DNA of 64,000 nucleotides from Nocardioides panzhihuensis (GCF_013408335.1 NZ_JACBZR010000001.1:4627501-4691500); one strand, 5' to 3'; positions 24,974 through 33,344 are shown, numbered from the stretch's first letter. Made by a program: numbers and translations. The notes: generated from the letters alone by a model not told the origin.

Positions 24974-26653
24974 ATGGCTGACCCTCGCGCTGGAACGCTC
25001 GCTACGCCCGCCGACCTGGTCGACGTACCTCACCTGGTCGCCTCCTACTACAACCTGCAGCCCGACCCCGACGATCCGGCCCAGCAGGTCGTCTTCGGCA
25101 CCTCCGGGCACCGCGGCTCCTCGCTCAAGTCGGCGTTCAACGAGACGCACATCCTGGCCACGACCCAGGCGATCGTCGACTACCGGACCTCGCAGGGGAT
25201 CGACGGGCCGCTGTTCATCGGCCGCGACACCCACGGCCTCTCCGAGCCCGCCTGGGCGAGCGCGCTGGAGGTGCTGGTCGCCAACGACGTACGTGTCCTG
25301 GTCGATGACCGCGACGGCTACACGCCCACGCCGGCGGTCTCGCACGCGATCCTCCGTGCCAACGCCGGACGGGTCTCGACAGGCTCGACCTCCGGGAGCG
25401 GTCTGGCCGACGGGATCGTCGTGACCCCGTCCCACAACCCGCCAGCCGACGGTGGCTTCAAGTACAACCCGCCCCACGGCGGCCCCGCTGACTCCGACGC
25501 GACCAAGGTCATCGCCGCGCGCGCCAACGAGCTGATCCGGGCCGAGCTCACCGGCGTCAAGCGGGTGCCGTTCGCTGCCGCGCGGCGGAAAGCCGAGGCG
25601 TACGACTTCCTGGGCTCCTACGTCGACGACCTGCCCAACGTGGTCGACCTGGCCGCCATCCGTGAGTCGGGGGTGCGGATCGCGGCGGATCCGCTCGGGG
25701 GCGCCTCCGTGGCCTACTGGGGCGAGATCGCCGAGCGGCACAAGCTCAAGCTCAACGTGGTCAACGAGCTGGTCGACCCGACCTGGCGCTTCATGCCGCT
25801 GGACTGGGACGGCAAGATCCGGATGGACTGCTCCTCCCCCAGCGCGATGGCCGAGCTGGTGCGCTTCCTGGAGAGCACCCCGGAGTTCGACATCGCCACC
25901 GGCAACGACGCCGACGCCGACCGGCACGGGATCGTCACCCGCGACGCCGGGCTGATGAACCCCAACCACTTCCTCGCGGTCGCGATCGACCACCTCTTCG
26001 GCGGCGCACGGCCGGACTGGCCGGCCACCGCGCGGATCGGCAAGACGCTGGTCTCGTCCTCGATGATCGACCGGGTCGCCGGCGCACTCGAGCTGGGCTC
26101 ATCAGAACGGGCCCTCGTCGAGGTGCCCGTCGGGTTCAAGTGGTTCGTGCCCGGGCTGATCGACGGCTCGTTCGGCTTCGGCGGCGAGGAGTCCGCGGGC
26201 GCCTCGTTCCTGCGCTTCGACGGCACCGTCTGGACCACCGACAAGGACGGGATCATCCTCTCCCTGCTCGCCTCCGAGATCCTGGCGCGCACCGGGAAGT
26301 CACCGTCGGAGCGCTATGCCGAGCTGGTCGCCGAGCACGGCGAACCGGCGTACGCCCGTATCGACGCACCCGCGACGCGGGATGAGAAGGCCAAGCTCGC
26401 CGCCCTCTCCCCCGACGCCGTCACCGCCACCACCCTGGCCGGCGAGGAGATCACCGCCAAGCTCACCGAGGCACCCGGCAACGGTGCGGCCATCGGTGGC
26501 CTGAAGGTGACCACCGAGTCGGCCTGGTTCGCCGCTCGCCCGTCGGGGACTGAGGACGTCTACAAGATCTACGCGGAGTCCTTCTTGGGCCCCGAGCATC
26601 TCGCCGCGGTTCAGGCTGAGGCCAAGGATGTCGTCGCCGAGGCGCTGAGCTGA
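24974..26653 (+). CDS. pgm: Phosphoglucomutase (alpha-D-glucose phosphate-specific)
   Basis: The 559-residue enzyme interconverts glucose-1-phosphate and glucose-6-phosphate. The N-terminal [10 protein letters not shown], catalytic phosphoserine loop [11 protein letters not shown], metal loop [10 protein letters not shown], sugar loop [10 protein letters not shown] and phosphate-binding RPSGTED are all present, in the order of the bacterial PGM family. The ATG at 24974 begins MADPRAG; two upstream Mets are in frame. Just before the catalytic loop, at about residues 133-140, it carries a short VSTGSTSGS stretch not expected in the family. The DNA there resembles a REP-like repeat. Confidence 0.96.
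   Translation: MADPRAGTLATPADLVDVPHLVASYYNLQPDPDDPAQQVVFGTSGHRGSSLKSAFNETHILATTQAIVDYRTSQGIDGPLFIGRDTHGLSEPAWASALEVLVANDVRVLVDDRDGYTPTPAVSHAILRANAGRVSTGSTSGSGLADGIVVTPSHNPPADGGFKYNPPHGGPADSDATKVIAARANELIRAELTGVKRVPFAAARRKAEAYDFLGSYVDDLPNVVDLAAIRESGVRIAADPLGGASVAYWGEIAERHKLKLNVVNELVDPTWRFMPLDWDGKIRMDCSSPSAMAELVRFLESTPEFDIATGNDADADRHGIVTRDAGLMNPNHFLAVAIDHLFGGARPDWPATARIGKTLVSSSMIDRVAGALELGSSERALVEVPVGFKWFVPGLIDGSFGFGGEESAGASFLRFDGTVWTTDKDGIILSLLASEILARTGKSPSERYAELVAEHGEPAYARIDAPATRDEKAKLAALSPDAVTATTLAGEEITAKLTEAPGNGAAIGGLKVTTESAWFAARPSGTEDVYKIYAESFLGPEHLAAVQAEAKDVVAEALS
25372..25392 (+). repeat. Possible REP-like in-frame insertion inside pgm
   Basis: GGTCTCGACAGGCTCGACC resembles the ends of the REP-like elements at 32731 and 42363 (GGTTTCGACA and GGCTCAACC brought together). 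It adds about seven residues in a loop just before the active-site serine. Family comparison from memory suggests related PGMs lack these residues. Confidence 0.5.
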
Positions 26654-26859
26654 GGGGCACTAGAGGTGCCTCCCTCCATGCTTCCGGGTCCCGGCCCATC
26701 GCCGCAGATCTCGTGGCCAGGATCCTGGAGGCACGTCTCCCAGCGGTTCAGGACGCCTGGACCGAGCTCGAGCGTTGCTCCGACCAGGAGCGCGACGACG
26801 ACCACGAGGGCCAGGACCAACGCACAGCCGACAACGCCGCGTCTACGCTCACGAATCAT
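26611..26859 (-). CDS. Small single-TM protein, hypothetical
   Basis: The 82-residue frame begins [11 protein letters not shown], then a strong hydrophobic helix (about residues 10-29). A short extracellular segment with two Cys ([16 protein letters not shown]), 8 residues apart, and a Ser/Ala-rich tail follow. Basic residues before the helix fit an N-in topology. TACGCT lies 8 nt before the ATG, so a leaderless start is possible. It overlaps the end of pgm by 43 bp on the opposite strand and lies 30 bp after the AhpD-like gene. It is not a recognised family; the membrane pattern makes it more than a chance frame. Confidence 0.5.
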   Translation of the reverse strand: MIRERRRGVVGCALVLALVVVVALLVGATLELGPGVLNRWETCLQDPGHEICGDGPGPGSMEGGTSSAPQLSASATTSLASA

Positions 26860-26888
26860 GGCGCGTCAGCGTAGCGCGGCTTTGGGCG

Positions 26889-27353
26889 TCAGCGGAGCCA
26901 GAACGGGTGCTCGGCGTCCTCCCGCACCGTCACGTTGACCCGGTTGAAGAGGTTGTGGGTGGCGATGCAGAGGACCAGGGCGGCGGTCTGCTTCTCGTCG
27001 TAGTGCTTGGTGACCTCGCGCCAGAGCTCGTCGGACACCGCGTCCTCGGAGTCAGCGAGGCGGGTGACGGCGTCGGCCAGAGCGAGCGCCACCTTCTCCG
27101 CGTCGTCGAAGAAGGGCGACTCACGGTACGCGGCCAGGCCGACGACCTTCTCGATCGGGATGCCGACGTCTGCGAGGCGTACGGCGTGGCCCTGGAGGCA
27201 GGCCGCGCAGCCGTTGAGCTGGCTCACTCGGATGGCGACGAGCTCGGTCGTGGTCTCGGGGAGGCCGCCGTCGGCCACGGCGGCCAGTAGGTTGCCGATG
27301 CCCTTGAATGCCTGCGGGATGACTTCTGCGGGGTTCTTCATTCGGTTGCTCAT
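26889..27353 (-). CDS. Carboxymuconolactone decarboxylase / AhpD-like alkylhydroperoxidase-fold protein
   Basis: The 154-residue protein has the AhpD redox motif with C49, C52 and H56 (NGCAACLQGH), preceded by the conserved Glu/Arg-containing helix TELVAIRVSQL. Such proteins reduce peroxides or act on quinones. It is divergent from an ECF41-like sigma factor. AhpD/CMD-family genes are the known partners and targets of ECF41 sigma factors. The intergenic region has a -35-like TGTCACA facing this gene, about 30 bp before the ATG, so it is probably transcribed by that sigma factor with almost no leader. Confidence 0.92.
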   Translation of the reverse strand: MSNRMKNPAEVIPQAFKGIGNLLAAVADGGLPETTTELVAIRVSQLNGCAACLQGHAVRLADVGIPIEKVVGLAAYRESPFFDDAEKVALALADAVTRLADSEDAVSDELWREVTKHYDEKQTAALVLCIATHNLFNRVNVTVREDAEHPFWLR

Positions 27354-27379
27354 GCCATCTCGTCCCGCGGGGCCGGACA

Positions 27380-27431
27380 GATGTGACAGGTCGGTGAAAG
27401 AAAAATTTCTTTCGCCGGATCGGTCACATCT
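27380..27431. promoter_or_regulatory. Symmetric divergent promoter for ECF41-like sigma factor and AhpD-like gene
   Basis: AGATGTGAC (from 27380) and GTCACATCT (to 27431) are perfect inverted arms. They carry -35-like TGTCACA on the minus strand (27382-27388) and GGTCACA on the plus strand (27422-27428), the latter followed 16 bp later by TGTC. The centre is the AT-rich palindrome GAAAGAAA-AA-TTTCTTTC. ECF41 promoters are known as TGTCACA-N16-CGTC, so both genes probably answer to the same sigma factor. Confidence 0.65.
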
Positions 27432-27491
27432 GGTCTGCTTCGCGTGTCGGGTCTGTGGAGACTACCGACCCATGGATCCGGAGGACGGACG

Positions 27492-28388
27492 ATGCAGCAG
27501 GAATGGCTGGCCAAGCGGTTCGAGGACGAGCGGCGACAGCTGTTCGGGGTGGCCTACCGGCTGCTCGGGTCGGCCGCCGAGGCCGAGGACGCCGTGCAGG
27601 AGGCCTGGGTGCGGTTGAGCCGGAGCGACGCCGACGAGATCGACAACATCGGCGCGTGGCTGACGACGGTGGTGGCACGGGTCTCGCTCAACATGCTGCG
27701 CTCCCGCAAGACCCGCGGCGAGGTGTCCCTGGATGCCGGGCCCCTCGAGGCCGGGCTGCCCGACCCTTCGGTCACCCTCGACGACGGCACGAGGCAGGAC
27801 CCGGCCGAGCGGGCGATCCTCGCCGACTCGGTCAGCATCGCTCTCCTCGTCGTGCTCGACCAGCTCTCGCCCGACGAGCGGCTGGCCTTCGTACTCCACG
27901 ATCTCTTCGCCGTGCCCTTCGACGAGATCGCGACGATGCTCGACCGCTCCCCGGACTCGACCCGACAGCTCGCGAGCCGCGCGCGGCGGAGGGTCAGAGG
28001 TCGTACGCCGGAGACCGATGTCACCGCGCAGCGCGAGGTCGTCGACGCCTTCTTCGCAGCCGCCCGGGGCGGTGACCTGGATCGGCTCATCGGTGCGCTC
28101 CACCCCGAGGTGGTCCTCCGCTCCGATCTCGGCTCCGGGATCACCACCTACCGCGGCGCCGCGAAGGTCGCCGGCAACGCGGTCATGTACGCCCATGCCG
28201 ACCGCGTCACCCACCCTGCCCTCGTCAACGGCACCGCCGGCGCCGTGGTCACCATCCACGGGAAGCTCTACAGCGTCATGGCCTTCACCGTGGTCGACGG
28301 TCGGATCACCGAGATCGAGGCGTACGCAGCCCCCGCCCAGATCGCGAAGGTCGCCGAGGACCTGGGCCTCGAGTCAGCGCACGGCTAG
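27492..28388 (+). CDS. ECF sigma factor with SnoaL-like C-terminal domain (ECF41-like, SigJ type)
   Basis: The 298-residue protein has sigma-70 region 2 (residues about 8-75: FGVAYRLLGSAAEAEDAVQE, AWVRLSR) and region 4 (about 120-170: LDQLSPDERLAFVLHDLFA, PFDEIATML). A C-terminal NTF2/SnoaL-like domain of about 115 residues follows. In ECF41 proteins this extension replaces an anti-sigma factor and controls activity. The ATG at 27492 is chosen over an upstream GTG because GGAGG lies 8 nt away. The usual ECF41 motifs DGGGKV and NPDKL appear degenerate (SDLGSGIT, AAPAQI). The divergent AhpD-like gene is its predicted target. Confidence 0.92.
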   Translation: MQQEWLAKRFEDERRQLFGVAYRLLGSAAEAEDAVQEAWVRLSRSDADEIDNIGAWLTTVVARVSLNMLRSRKTRGEVSLDAGPLEAGLPDPSVTLDDGTRQDPAERAILADSVSIALLVVLDQLSPDERLAFVLHDLFAVPFDEIATMLDRSPDSTRQLASRARRRVRGRTPETDVTAQREVVDAFFAAARGGDLDRLIGALHPEVVLRSDLGSGITTYRGAAKVAGNAVMYAHADRVTHPALVNGTAGAVVTIHGKLYSVMAFTVVDGRITEIEAYAAPAQIAKVAEDLGLESAHG

Positions 28389-28396
28389 GGCATGTC

Positions 28397-28696
28397 CTAG
28401 GCCGCCTGGCGGCGGGGACGGCCGCGGCCGCGCTTGTGGGTGACCACCTGGCCACGCTCGACGATCTCGCCGCCCCAGACGCCCCACGGCTCCGAGCGGG
28501 CCAGGGCGCCGGAGAGACACTCACGCATCACCGGGCAGTCGAGGCAGCGGTCTTTGGCCACCTCGAGGGCGGCAGGGGACTCTGAGAACCACAACGCAGA
28601 GTCGTCTCCATGGCACGGCAGGCCGGCGGCGTACAGAGGCGGGATGATCTCGAGGGGCACCCCTTGAGAATCTGCGCCTGAGGTAGTCCCGCGCAT
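28397..28696 (-). CDS. whiB7: WhiB-family regulator WhiB7
   Basis: The 99-residue protein has the four iron-sulfur cysteines (C28, C51, C54, C60) and the segment EPWGVWGGE. It ends with the AT-hook RGRGRPRR, which is specific to WhiB7. The stretch LWF(S)ESPAALEVAK aligns with the mycobacterial protein. WhiB7 binds SigA and induces intrinsic antibiotic-resistance genes after ribosome stress. The ATG at 28696 sits in the loop of a hairpin whose stem holds the AAGG ribosome site. An upstream open frame ends 12 nt before it. GTG 12 codons later is an alternative start. It is convergent with the sigma factor gene, 8 bp apart. Confidence 0.95.
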   Translation of the reverse strand: MRGTTSGADSQGVPLEIIPPLYAAGLPCHGDDSALWFSESPAALEVAKDRCLDCPVMRECLSGALARSEPWGVWGGEIVERGQVVTHKRGRGRPRRQAA

Positions 28697-28709
28697 CGGG
28701 AAACTACCT
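28681..28709 (-). promoter_or_regulatory. Hairpin enclosing whiB7 ribosome site and start codon
   Basis: On the minus strand AGGTAGT-TT-CCCG pairs with CGGG-ACTACCT (11 pairs with a 2-nt bulge) around the loop ATGCG, which is the annotated start codon. The ribosome-site bases AGG are in the stem. The hairpin begins at the stop codon of the upstream reading frame. Confidence 0.6.
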
Positions 28710-28792
28710 TAGATCGCCCCTGAGGCCCTCTGCGCCGCGAGCCAACCGTCCGGGATCGAATCGTTTTGGACTTGTGATACGCGTTTGCACAT
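28709..28792 (-). CDS. Candidate leader peptide (uORF) of whiB7
   Basis: A 27-codon frame, ATG at 28792 to TAA at 28709, begins MCKRVSQVQND and ends QRASGAI. It lies entirely in the whiB7 leader. Its stop codon abuts the AAGG ribosome site and hairpin of whiB7. Upstream reading frames that sense stalled translation are known in whiB7 leaders of other actinobacteria. This frame has the right place and size, but its sequence conservation is untested and it has no strong ribosome site. Confidence 0.5.
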   Translation of the reverse strand: MCKRVSQVQNDSIPDGWLAAQRASGAI

Positions 28793-28806
28793 CTGTGTGA
28801 CGCAAA
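28784..28806. promoter_or_regulatory. Inverted repeat TTTGC-N13-GCAAA in whiB7 / M4 protease divergent region
   Basis: The outer arms TTTGC/GCAAA enclose an inner CACA/TGTG pair. It lies 60 bp before the M4 protease start and overlaps the leader-peptide ATG on the other strand. It is an operator candidate only. Confidence 0.35.
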
Positions 28807-28865
28807 TCTCTCTACGATGCGAAAGCGCCGCGACCTGACGTGGCGCAATCCCGAGAGGAGCAACC

Positions 28866-31800
28866 GTGAAGCTCGGAATGCAAGGAATCAGCCTTGCACT
28901 CGTCGCGGCAGGCATGGTGGTCACACCGATCGCAGCCGTCGCCGCACAGCCAGATTCAAGCGCCATCGACCAACTCAGGGCCGATGCCGACAAGACGGTC
29001 ACACTCAAGAAGGAGGGTGCCACCGGCCAGATCGGCTTCGTATCCACCAAGGGTGACCTGATGCCCGACGTCGCGGCCGACGGCAAGTCGAAGGCGGCCG
29101 CGAAGGCCCGCAAGTACCTCGACAAGTACGCCCCGGTCTTCGGGGCCGAGGCCGACCAGCTCGACCAGTCGAAGGTGACCACGAACCCCTCCGGCTGGAC
29201 CGTCGAGTTCAAGCAGGAGTACGAGGGCGTGCCGGTCTTCGGCGGCGTCCTGAAGGCTCACGTCGACAAGGCCGGCGACCTGACCTCGGTCAACGGTTTC
29301 GCCGCCCCGTCGCTCGACCTCGGCACGACCCCGAAGTGGTCGAAGGAGAAGGCGAGCGCCAAGGCGCTCGATCTCGTGAAGGCGAAGCCCGCCGACGCCC
29401 ACGCCGACAGTCAGGTCAACACGTTGGGCGTCGAGGTGGTCGAGGCCGACCTCAACGTCTACCGCATGGGCGCCGCCCAGGGCGTGAGCGGCAAGAGCCT
29501 GCTCGCCTGGGTCATCGAGGTGTCCAACAAGTCCACCGTGCGCGAGACCGTCGTGCTCGACGCAGCAAACGGCAAGCCGGTCAACCGCTACTCGATGATC
29601 CACTCGGCCAACGAGCGGGAGCTGATCGAGAAGCACAACACCCCCGACACCGCCGACGACGCGACCGTCTGGGTCGAGAACGACGCCTTCCCGGGCACGC
29701 TCGACCAGGACCAGCAGAACGAGGTCGCCACCACCGGCGAGTCCTACTGGCTCTTCCAGAACACGTTCGGCCGCGACTCCTACGACGGCTCCGGCGCGAA
29801 GATGGTCACGGTCAACAACGACCCGGGGATCTCGTGCCCGAACGCCAACTGGAACGGCGCGACCACCAACTACTGCTCCGGGGTCACCTCCGACGACGTG
29901 GTGGCGCACGAGTGGGGCCACGCCTACACCGAGCACACCTCCGGCCTGATCTACCAGTGGCAGTCGGGCGCGCTCAACGAGGCGTACTCCGACATGTGGG
30001 GCAACGCCGTCGACTTCCTCAACACCCGTGAGAACACGACGGACGACGTGATCCGCTCCGACGACGCGTGCTCGACCTCCTCGCCCGCGCGAGTGAAGTT
30101 CGAGATCACCGCGCCGGAGGACATCGCGGGGCTCTGCCAGGTCGCGTCGGCTTCCTGGACCGCCCCCGACGCGTTCGCCACGCCGGTGAACGCGAGCATC
30201 GTGGTCGCCCGTGACGCCGCCAACACGGAGGGCCCGTCCGAGACCGACGGCTGCACGGCCTACTCCAACGCCGCAGACGTGGCCGGCAAGTGGGCCTACG
30301 TCGACCGGGGCACCTGCCCATTCCAGATCAAGGCGGACAACGCGGTCGCGGCTGGTGCCGCCGGCCTCGTGGTCGGCAACAACACGGCTGCCGCCCCCAA
30401 CCCGATGAGCGGCACCTCGACGATCCCCGGCGTCATGATCGACATGGCACACGGTGAGAAGCTGCGCACGGCCGGTTCGGCGACTGCGACGATCTCGCAG
30501 ACCGCCAACACCGCCGAGTCCGAGCGCTGGCTGGTGGGTGAGGACTCCACCGCCTTCGGCGGCGCGATCCGCGACATGTGGAACCCGACCTGCTACGGCG
30601 ACCCGGGCAAGGTCTCCGACGAGGAGTACCACTGCGACACCAGCGATGCCGGTGGCGTTCACTCGAACTCCGGCGTCATCAACCACCACTTCGCCCTGCT
30701 CGTGGACGGCGGCGCCTACAACGACGTCACGGTGCCGAGCATCGGCCTCGACAAGGCGGCCAACCTGATCTGGCACACCCAGACCAACTACCTGACGCCG
30801 ACCTCGGGCTTCCCCGAGTACGCCCAGGCGATGGTCACCTCGTGCGCCGACCTGGCCGGGGCCACCAACCTCAAGAAGCTCACCCTTGGCACCTCGACGC
30901 CGCAGTCCGGCGGCGGCGTGACTCCGGGTGGCGCGGCCGAGGCTCCGGCACTCGAGCCGATCACGGCTGCTGATTGTGCTGCCGTCGCCGCGGCCAACAC
31001 GGCCACCGAGCTCGCCGACGAGCCCGTCCAGTGCAACTTCGGTCCGCTGCTCGACCAGGACACCCCCGCCATCTGCGGCGAGGGCACCAACGAGGTTTCC
31101 ACCTACACCGAGACCTTCGAGGACGGCCTCACCGGCTGGTCCCAGGACGCCGAGGCGTGGAACGGCGGCAACGGCTTCCCGTGGGAGGCCCGCTCCGACA
31201 TCGAGGGCAACGAGACCGGAGTCGCCTGGGGCCCTGACCCCGCGGACCTCGGTTCCTGCGGTGGTCGGAACGACCCCGACGACCTGACCTCTCGCAACGG
31301 CCTGATCTCCCCGGAGATCACCGTGCCCGCAGGCCAGACGCCGCGCCTCACGTTCGACCACTCGGTACGCACCGAGGCCGGCTGGGACGGCGGCAACGTC
31401 AAGGTGTCGGTCAACGGTGGCGACTTCGCGCTCGTCGACCAGGCCGCGTACCTCTTCAACGCCCCCGCCGGCGCGCTCGGCGATGGCAGCGGGTTCTTGG
31501 AGGGCCAGCCGGTCTGGACCGGCACCGACGGTGGCGAGTTCACCGGCGAGTGGGGCACCACCATCGTCGACCTGGACGCGGTCGCCGACGCCGGTGACAC
31601 CGTGAAGTTCCGCTTCGACATGGGTCGCGACGGCTGCAACGGTGTCGAGGGCTGGGCCATCGACAACGTCTCGGTGAGCTACTGCACCGAGAAGGCCGTC
31701 CCGGAGATCACCGCCGAGTCGCCGAAGAAGGGCAAGGTCGAGATCACCGTCGACGGCGAGCGCGCCTCCGGCGAGATCGTCGTCACCGAGAACGGCAAGC

Positions 31801-31940
31801 GCATCGGCCGGTTCGGTCTCAAGAAGGACGAGACGGCGACATTCCGGGCGAGCCGAGGCGAGCACACCTATCAGGTGGCCTACTCGGGTGACCGGAAGAA
31901 CGAGGCGATCACCGAGACGGTGACCGTCAGGGTCAAGTAG
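28866..31940 (+). CDS. Secreted M4 (thermolysin-family) metalloprotease with inserted PA domain
   Basis: The 1,024-residue protein has a Sec signal peptide (cleavage near AVA/AQ, residue 27) and an FTP-type propeptide (about 40-200). The M4 catalytic domain has zinc ligands H348 and H352 in HEWGH and E372 in NEAYSD, and the catalytic HSNSG His599. Between NEAYSD and HSNSG lies a PA-like insertion (about 395-560, CTAYSNAADVAGKWAYVDRG). After the protease come a Cys-containing MAM-like/jelly-roll region (about 740-940) and a C-terminal Ig-like domain. GTG start, with AGGAG 6 nt upstream. It is probably a secreted nutrient-scavenging protease. A strong terminator follows. Confidence 0.95.
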   Translation: MKLGMQGISLALVAAGMVVTPIAAVAAQPDSSAIDQLRADADKTVTLKKEGATGQIGFVSTKGDLMPDVAADGKSKAAAKARKYLDKYAPVFGAEADQLDQSKVTTNPSGWTVEFKQEYEGVPVFGGVLKAHVDKAGDLTSVNGFAAPSLDLGTTPKWSKEKASAKALDLVKAKPADAHADSQVNTLGVEVVEADLNVYRMGAAQGVSGKSLLAWVIEVSNKSTVRETVVLDAANGKPVNRYSMIHSANERELIEKHNTPDTADDATVWVENDAFPGTLDQDQQNEVATTGESYWLFQNTFGRDSYDGSGAKMVTVNNDPGISCPNANWNGATTNYCSGVTSDDVVAHEWGHAYTEHTSGLIYQWQSGALNEAYSDMWGNAVDFLNTRENTTDDVIRSDDACSTSSPARVKFEITAPEDIAGLCQVASASWTAPDAFATPVNASIVVARDAANTEGPSETDGCTAYSNAADVAGKWAYVDRGTCPFQIKADNAVAAGAAGLVVGNNTAAAPNPMSGTSTIPGVMIDMAHGEKLRTAGSATATISQTANTAESERWLVGEDSTAFGGAIRDMWNPTCYGDPGKVSDEEYHCDTSDAGGVHSNSGVINHHFALLVDGGAYNDVTVPSIGLDKAANLIWHTQTNYLTPTSGFPEYAQAMVTSCADLAGATNLKKLTLGTSTPQSGGGVTPGGAAEAPALEPITAADCAAVAAANTATELADEPVQCNFGPLLDQDTPAICGEGTNEVSTYTETFEDGLTGWSQDAEAWNGGNGFPWEARSDIEGNETGVAWGPDPADLGSCGGRNDPDDLTSRNGLISPEITVPAGQTPRLTFDHSVRTEAGWDGGNVKVSVNGGDFALVDQAAYLFNAPAGALGDGSGFLEGQPVWTGTDGGEFTGEWGTTIVDLDAVADAGDTVKFRFDMGRDGCNGVEGWAIDNVSVSYCTEKAVPEITAESPKKGKVEITVDGERASGEIVVTENGKRIGRFGLKKDETATFRASRGEHTYQVAYSGDRKNEAITETVTVRVK

Positions 31941-31955
31941 ACCGACACATCAACC

Positions 31956-31995
31956 AGAGAGCCCCGCCGGACAATCCAGTTCGGCGGGGCTCTCT
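31956..31995 (+). terminator. Terminator after M4 protease
   Basis: Fourteen-bp stem AGAGAGCCCCGCCG / CGGCGGGGCTCTCT with a 12-nt loop, 15 bp after the stop codon and just before the peptidase E promoter. Confidence 0.8.
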
Positions 31996-32002
31996 GTGTC
32001 CC

Positions 32003-32008
32003 TACACT
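32003..32008 (+). promoter_or_regulatory. -10 box for peptidase E gene (leaderless start)
   Basis: TACACT lies 6 nt before the ATG at 32015, immediately after the M4 protease terminator. Confidence 0.5.
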
Positions 32009-32014
32009 CACCCC

Positions 32015-32728
32015 ATGCGCGGAACGATCATGACCCTGGGCGGTGGCGGCTTCTCGATGCCCGAGGTGCACGGGCGGGACTTCTCGCCCCTCGACGCGGA
32101 ACTGACCCGGCTGAGTGGGAAGGCGAAGCCCAAGGTCTGCTTCATCGCGACCGCGAGCGGGGACGCGGACAGTTATCACGACAAGTTCCTCGCTGCGTAC
32201 GCCGAGCGTGCCGAGGCGAAAGTGCTGTCGCTGTTCAACAAGGCTCCCGAAGGGCACGAGCTCCCGATCGACGAGCTCGAGCAGCTGCTCGACCAGGACA
32301 TCGTCTACGTCGGCGGCGGGTCCACCGCCAACCTGCTGGCGGTCTGGCGACTGCACGGGCTGCCCGCCCTGCTGGAGAAGGCCGCCGGCGGCGGCACGAT
32401 CCTGGCGGGGATCTCGGCCGGGGCCAACTGCTGGTACGAGGCCTCCTCGACCGACTCCTTCGGCCCCACCGCGCCGCTCCCCGACGGCCTGGGCTTCCTC
32501 CCCGGCTCGTTCTGCCCGCACTACCTCGGCGAGGCGGACCGACGCGAGACGTACGTCCGGTTCGTCGGCTCCGGGGCACTCCCGGCCGGCTACGCCGCCG
32601 ACGACGGCGTCGCCCTGCTGTGGCGCGACGGCGAGCTGGTCGAGGCGATCAGCGAACGGCCCGACGGAGTCGCATACGCCGTCGGGCCGGACGGGGAGAC
32701 GGCACTGGAGGTTCGTACGCTCCCGTGA
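32015..32728 (+). CDS. Peptidase E-like (S51) class-I glutamine-amidotransferase-fold peptidase
   Basis: The 237-residue protein has the S51 nucleophile elbow GISAGANCW (Ser134), YVGGGSTANL and the His-containing FCPHYLGE region. This matches the S51 branch that includes dipeptidase E and cyanophycinase-like enzymes. It is cytosolic (no signal peptide). It probably cleaves acyl-Asp or similar peptides. The gene is leaderless and follows the secreted M4 protease, so it may take part in peptide breakdown, but it has its own promoter. Confidence 0.9.
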   Translation: MRGTIMTLGGGGFSMPEVHGRDFSPLDAELTRLSGKAKPKVCFIATASGDADSYHDKFLAAYAERAEAKVLSLFNKAPEGHELPIDELEQLLDQDIVYVGGGSTANLLAVWRLHGLPALLEKAAGGGTILAGISAGANCWYEASSTDSFGPTAPLPDGLGFLPGSFCPHYLGEADRRETYVRFVGSGALPAGYAADDGVALLWRDGELVEAISERPDGVAYAVGPDGETALEVRTLP

Positions 32729-32730
32729 TG

Positions 32731-32780
32731 TGTTGGTTTCGACACGCCTCCGCCTAGCGGCTCCGGCGGCTCAACCAGCG
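32731..32780 (+). repeat. REP-like element, copy A
   Basis: A 50-bp element begins TGTTGGTTTCGACACG and ends GGCTCCGGCGGCTCAACC plus AGCG. Its ends are complementary (TTGGTT/AACCA) and an inner stem CCGCC/GGCGG is possible. It fills the whole gap between the convergent peptidase E and RipA-like genes, ending exactly at the latter's stop codon, and may act as a terminator. A near-identical copy occurs at 42285-42334. Confidence 0.85.
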
Positions 32781-33344
32781 TTACGGCACGTAGAGCAGGG
32801 CGTACGTCGCGACGTGGCAGAACGCGAAGAGCGCGGGCGCCCACACCTCGATGTTGCTCATCGGCAGGTAGCGCGAGCTGTCGCGCCCCAGACCGACCGC
32901 CGACCACTCGGCCACACCCGGCGCCGCGGGAAGCTGCTTCTCGAGGTGGGAGATGACGGAGTACTTCCCGCTCGCCATCTGCCGGTAGGAGCGGATGATC
33001 CAGAACCAGCCTAGGCAGGTGCCGAGGGCGGCGATCAGGGCGACAGTGAAGAGCCAGGGCTGCTCCGGCGAGCTGGCCACGAGGGCGGTGCCGGCGACCA
33101 GGAGCCCGATGTTGAGGACGAGGAGGAAGGCGCTGGTGAGCGTACGCCGCACACTGAGCCGCTCCGCCTCGGCGGCGTAGAGCTTGTACTGGTCGAAGAG
33201 CACCGCGCGGTCGCCGCTGGAGAGCACGTCGGGAGGCAGCACCCACAGACCGTCGGCGAGCGCCGAGGAGTTCGGCTGGTTGGCGGTCACATAGCTGCGC
33301 ACCGCGGTCTGTGACCCGGTGCCGGGAATCAACTCGTTCTCCAT
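32781..33344 (-). CDS. RipA-like membrane protein
   Basis: The 187-residue protein has a soluble N-terminus and the segment LFDQYKLYAAEAERLSVRRT followed by two adjacent helices (about 86-105 and 112-131). It ends with a third hydrophobic segment. The QYKLY...AERLSVRR pattern before a helical pair resembles the RipA octameric membrane protein family, whose role is poorly known. The ATG at 33344 is preferred over an upstream frame that reads into non-coding sequence; no strong ribosome site is seen. Confidence 0.78.
   Translation of the reverse strand: MENELIPGTGSQTAVRSYVTANQPNSSALADGLWVLPPDVLSSGDRAVLFDQYKLYAAEAERLSVRRTLTSAFLLVLNIGLLVAGTALVASSPEQPWLFTVALIAALGTCLGWFWIIRSYRQMASGKYSVISHLEKQLPAAPGVAEWSAVGLGRDSSRYLPMSNIEVWAPALFAFCHVATYALLYVP

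Noticed and set aside
28956..31865. A long open frame (about 970 codons) antisense to the M4 protease
   Set aside because: It is a GC-driven shadow: Val/Gly/Arg-rich composition, no motifs, while the plus strand has a full M4 protease with signal peptide and zinc site.
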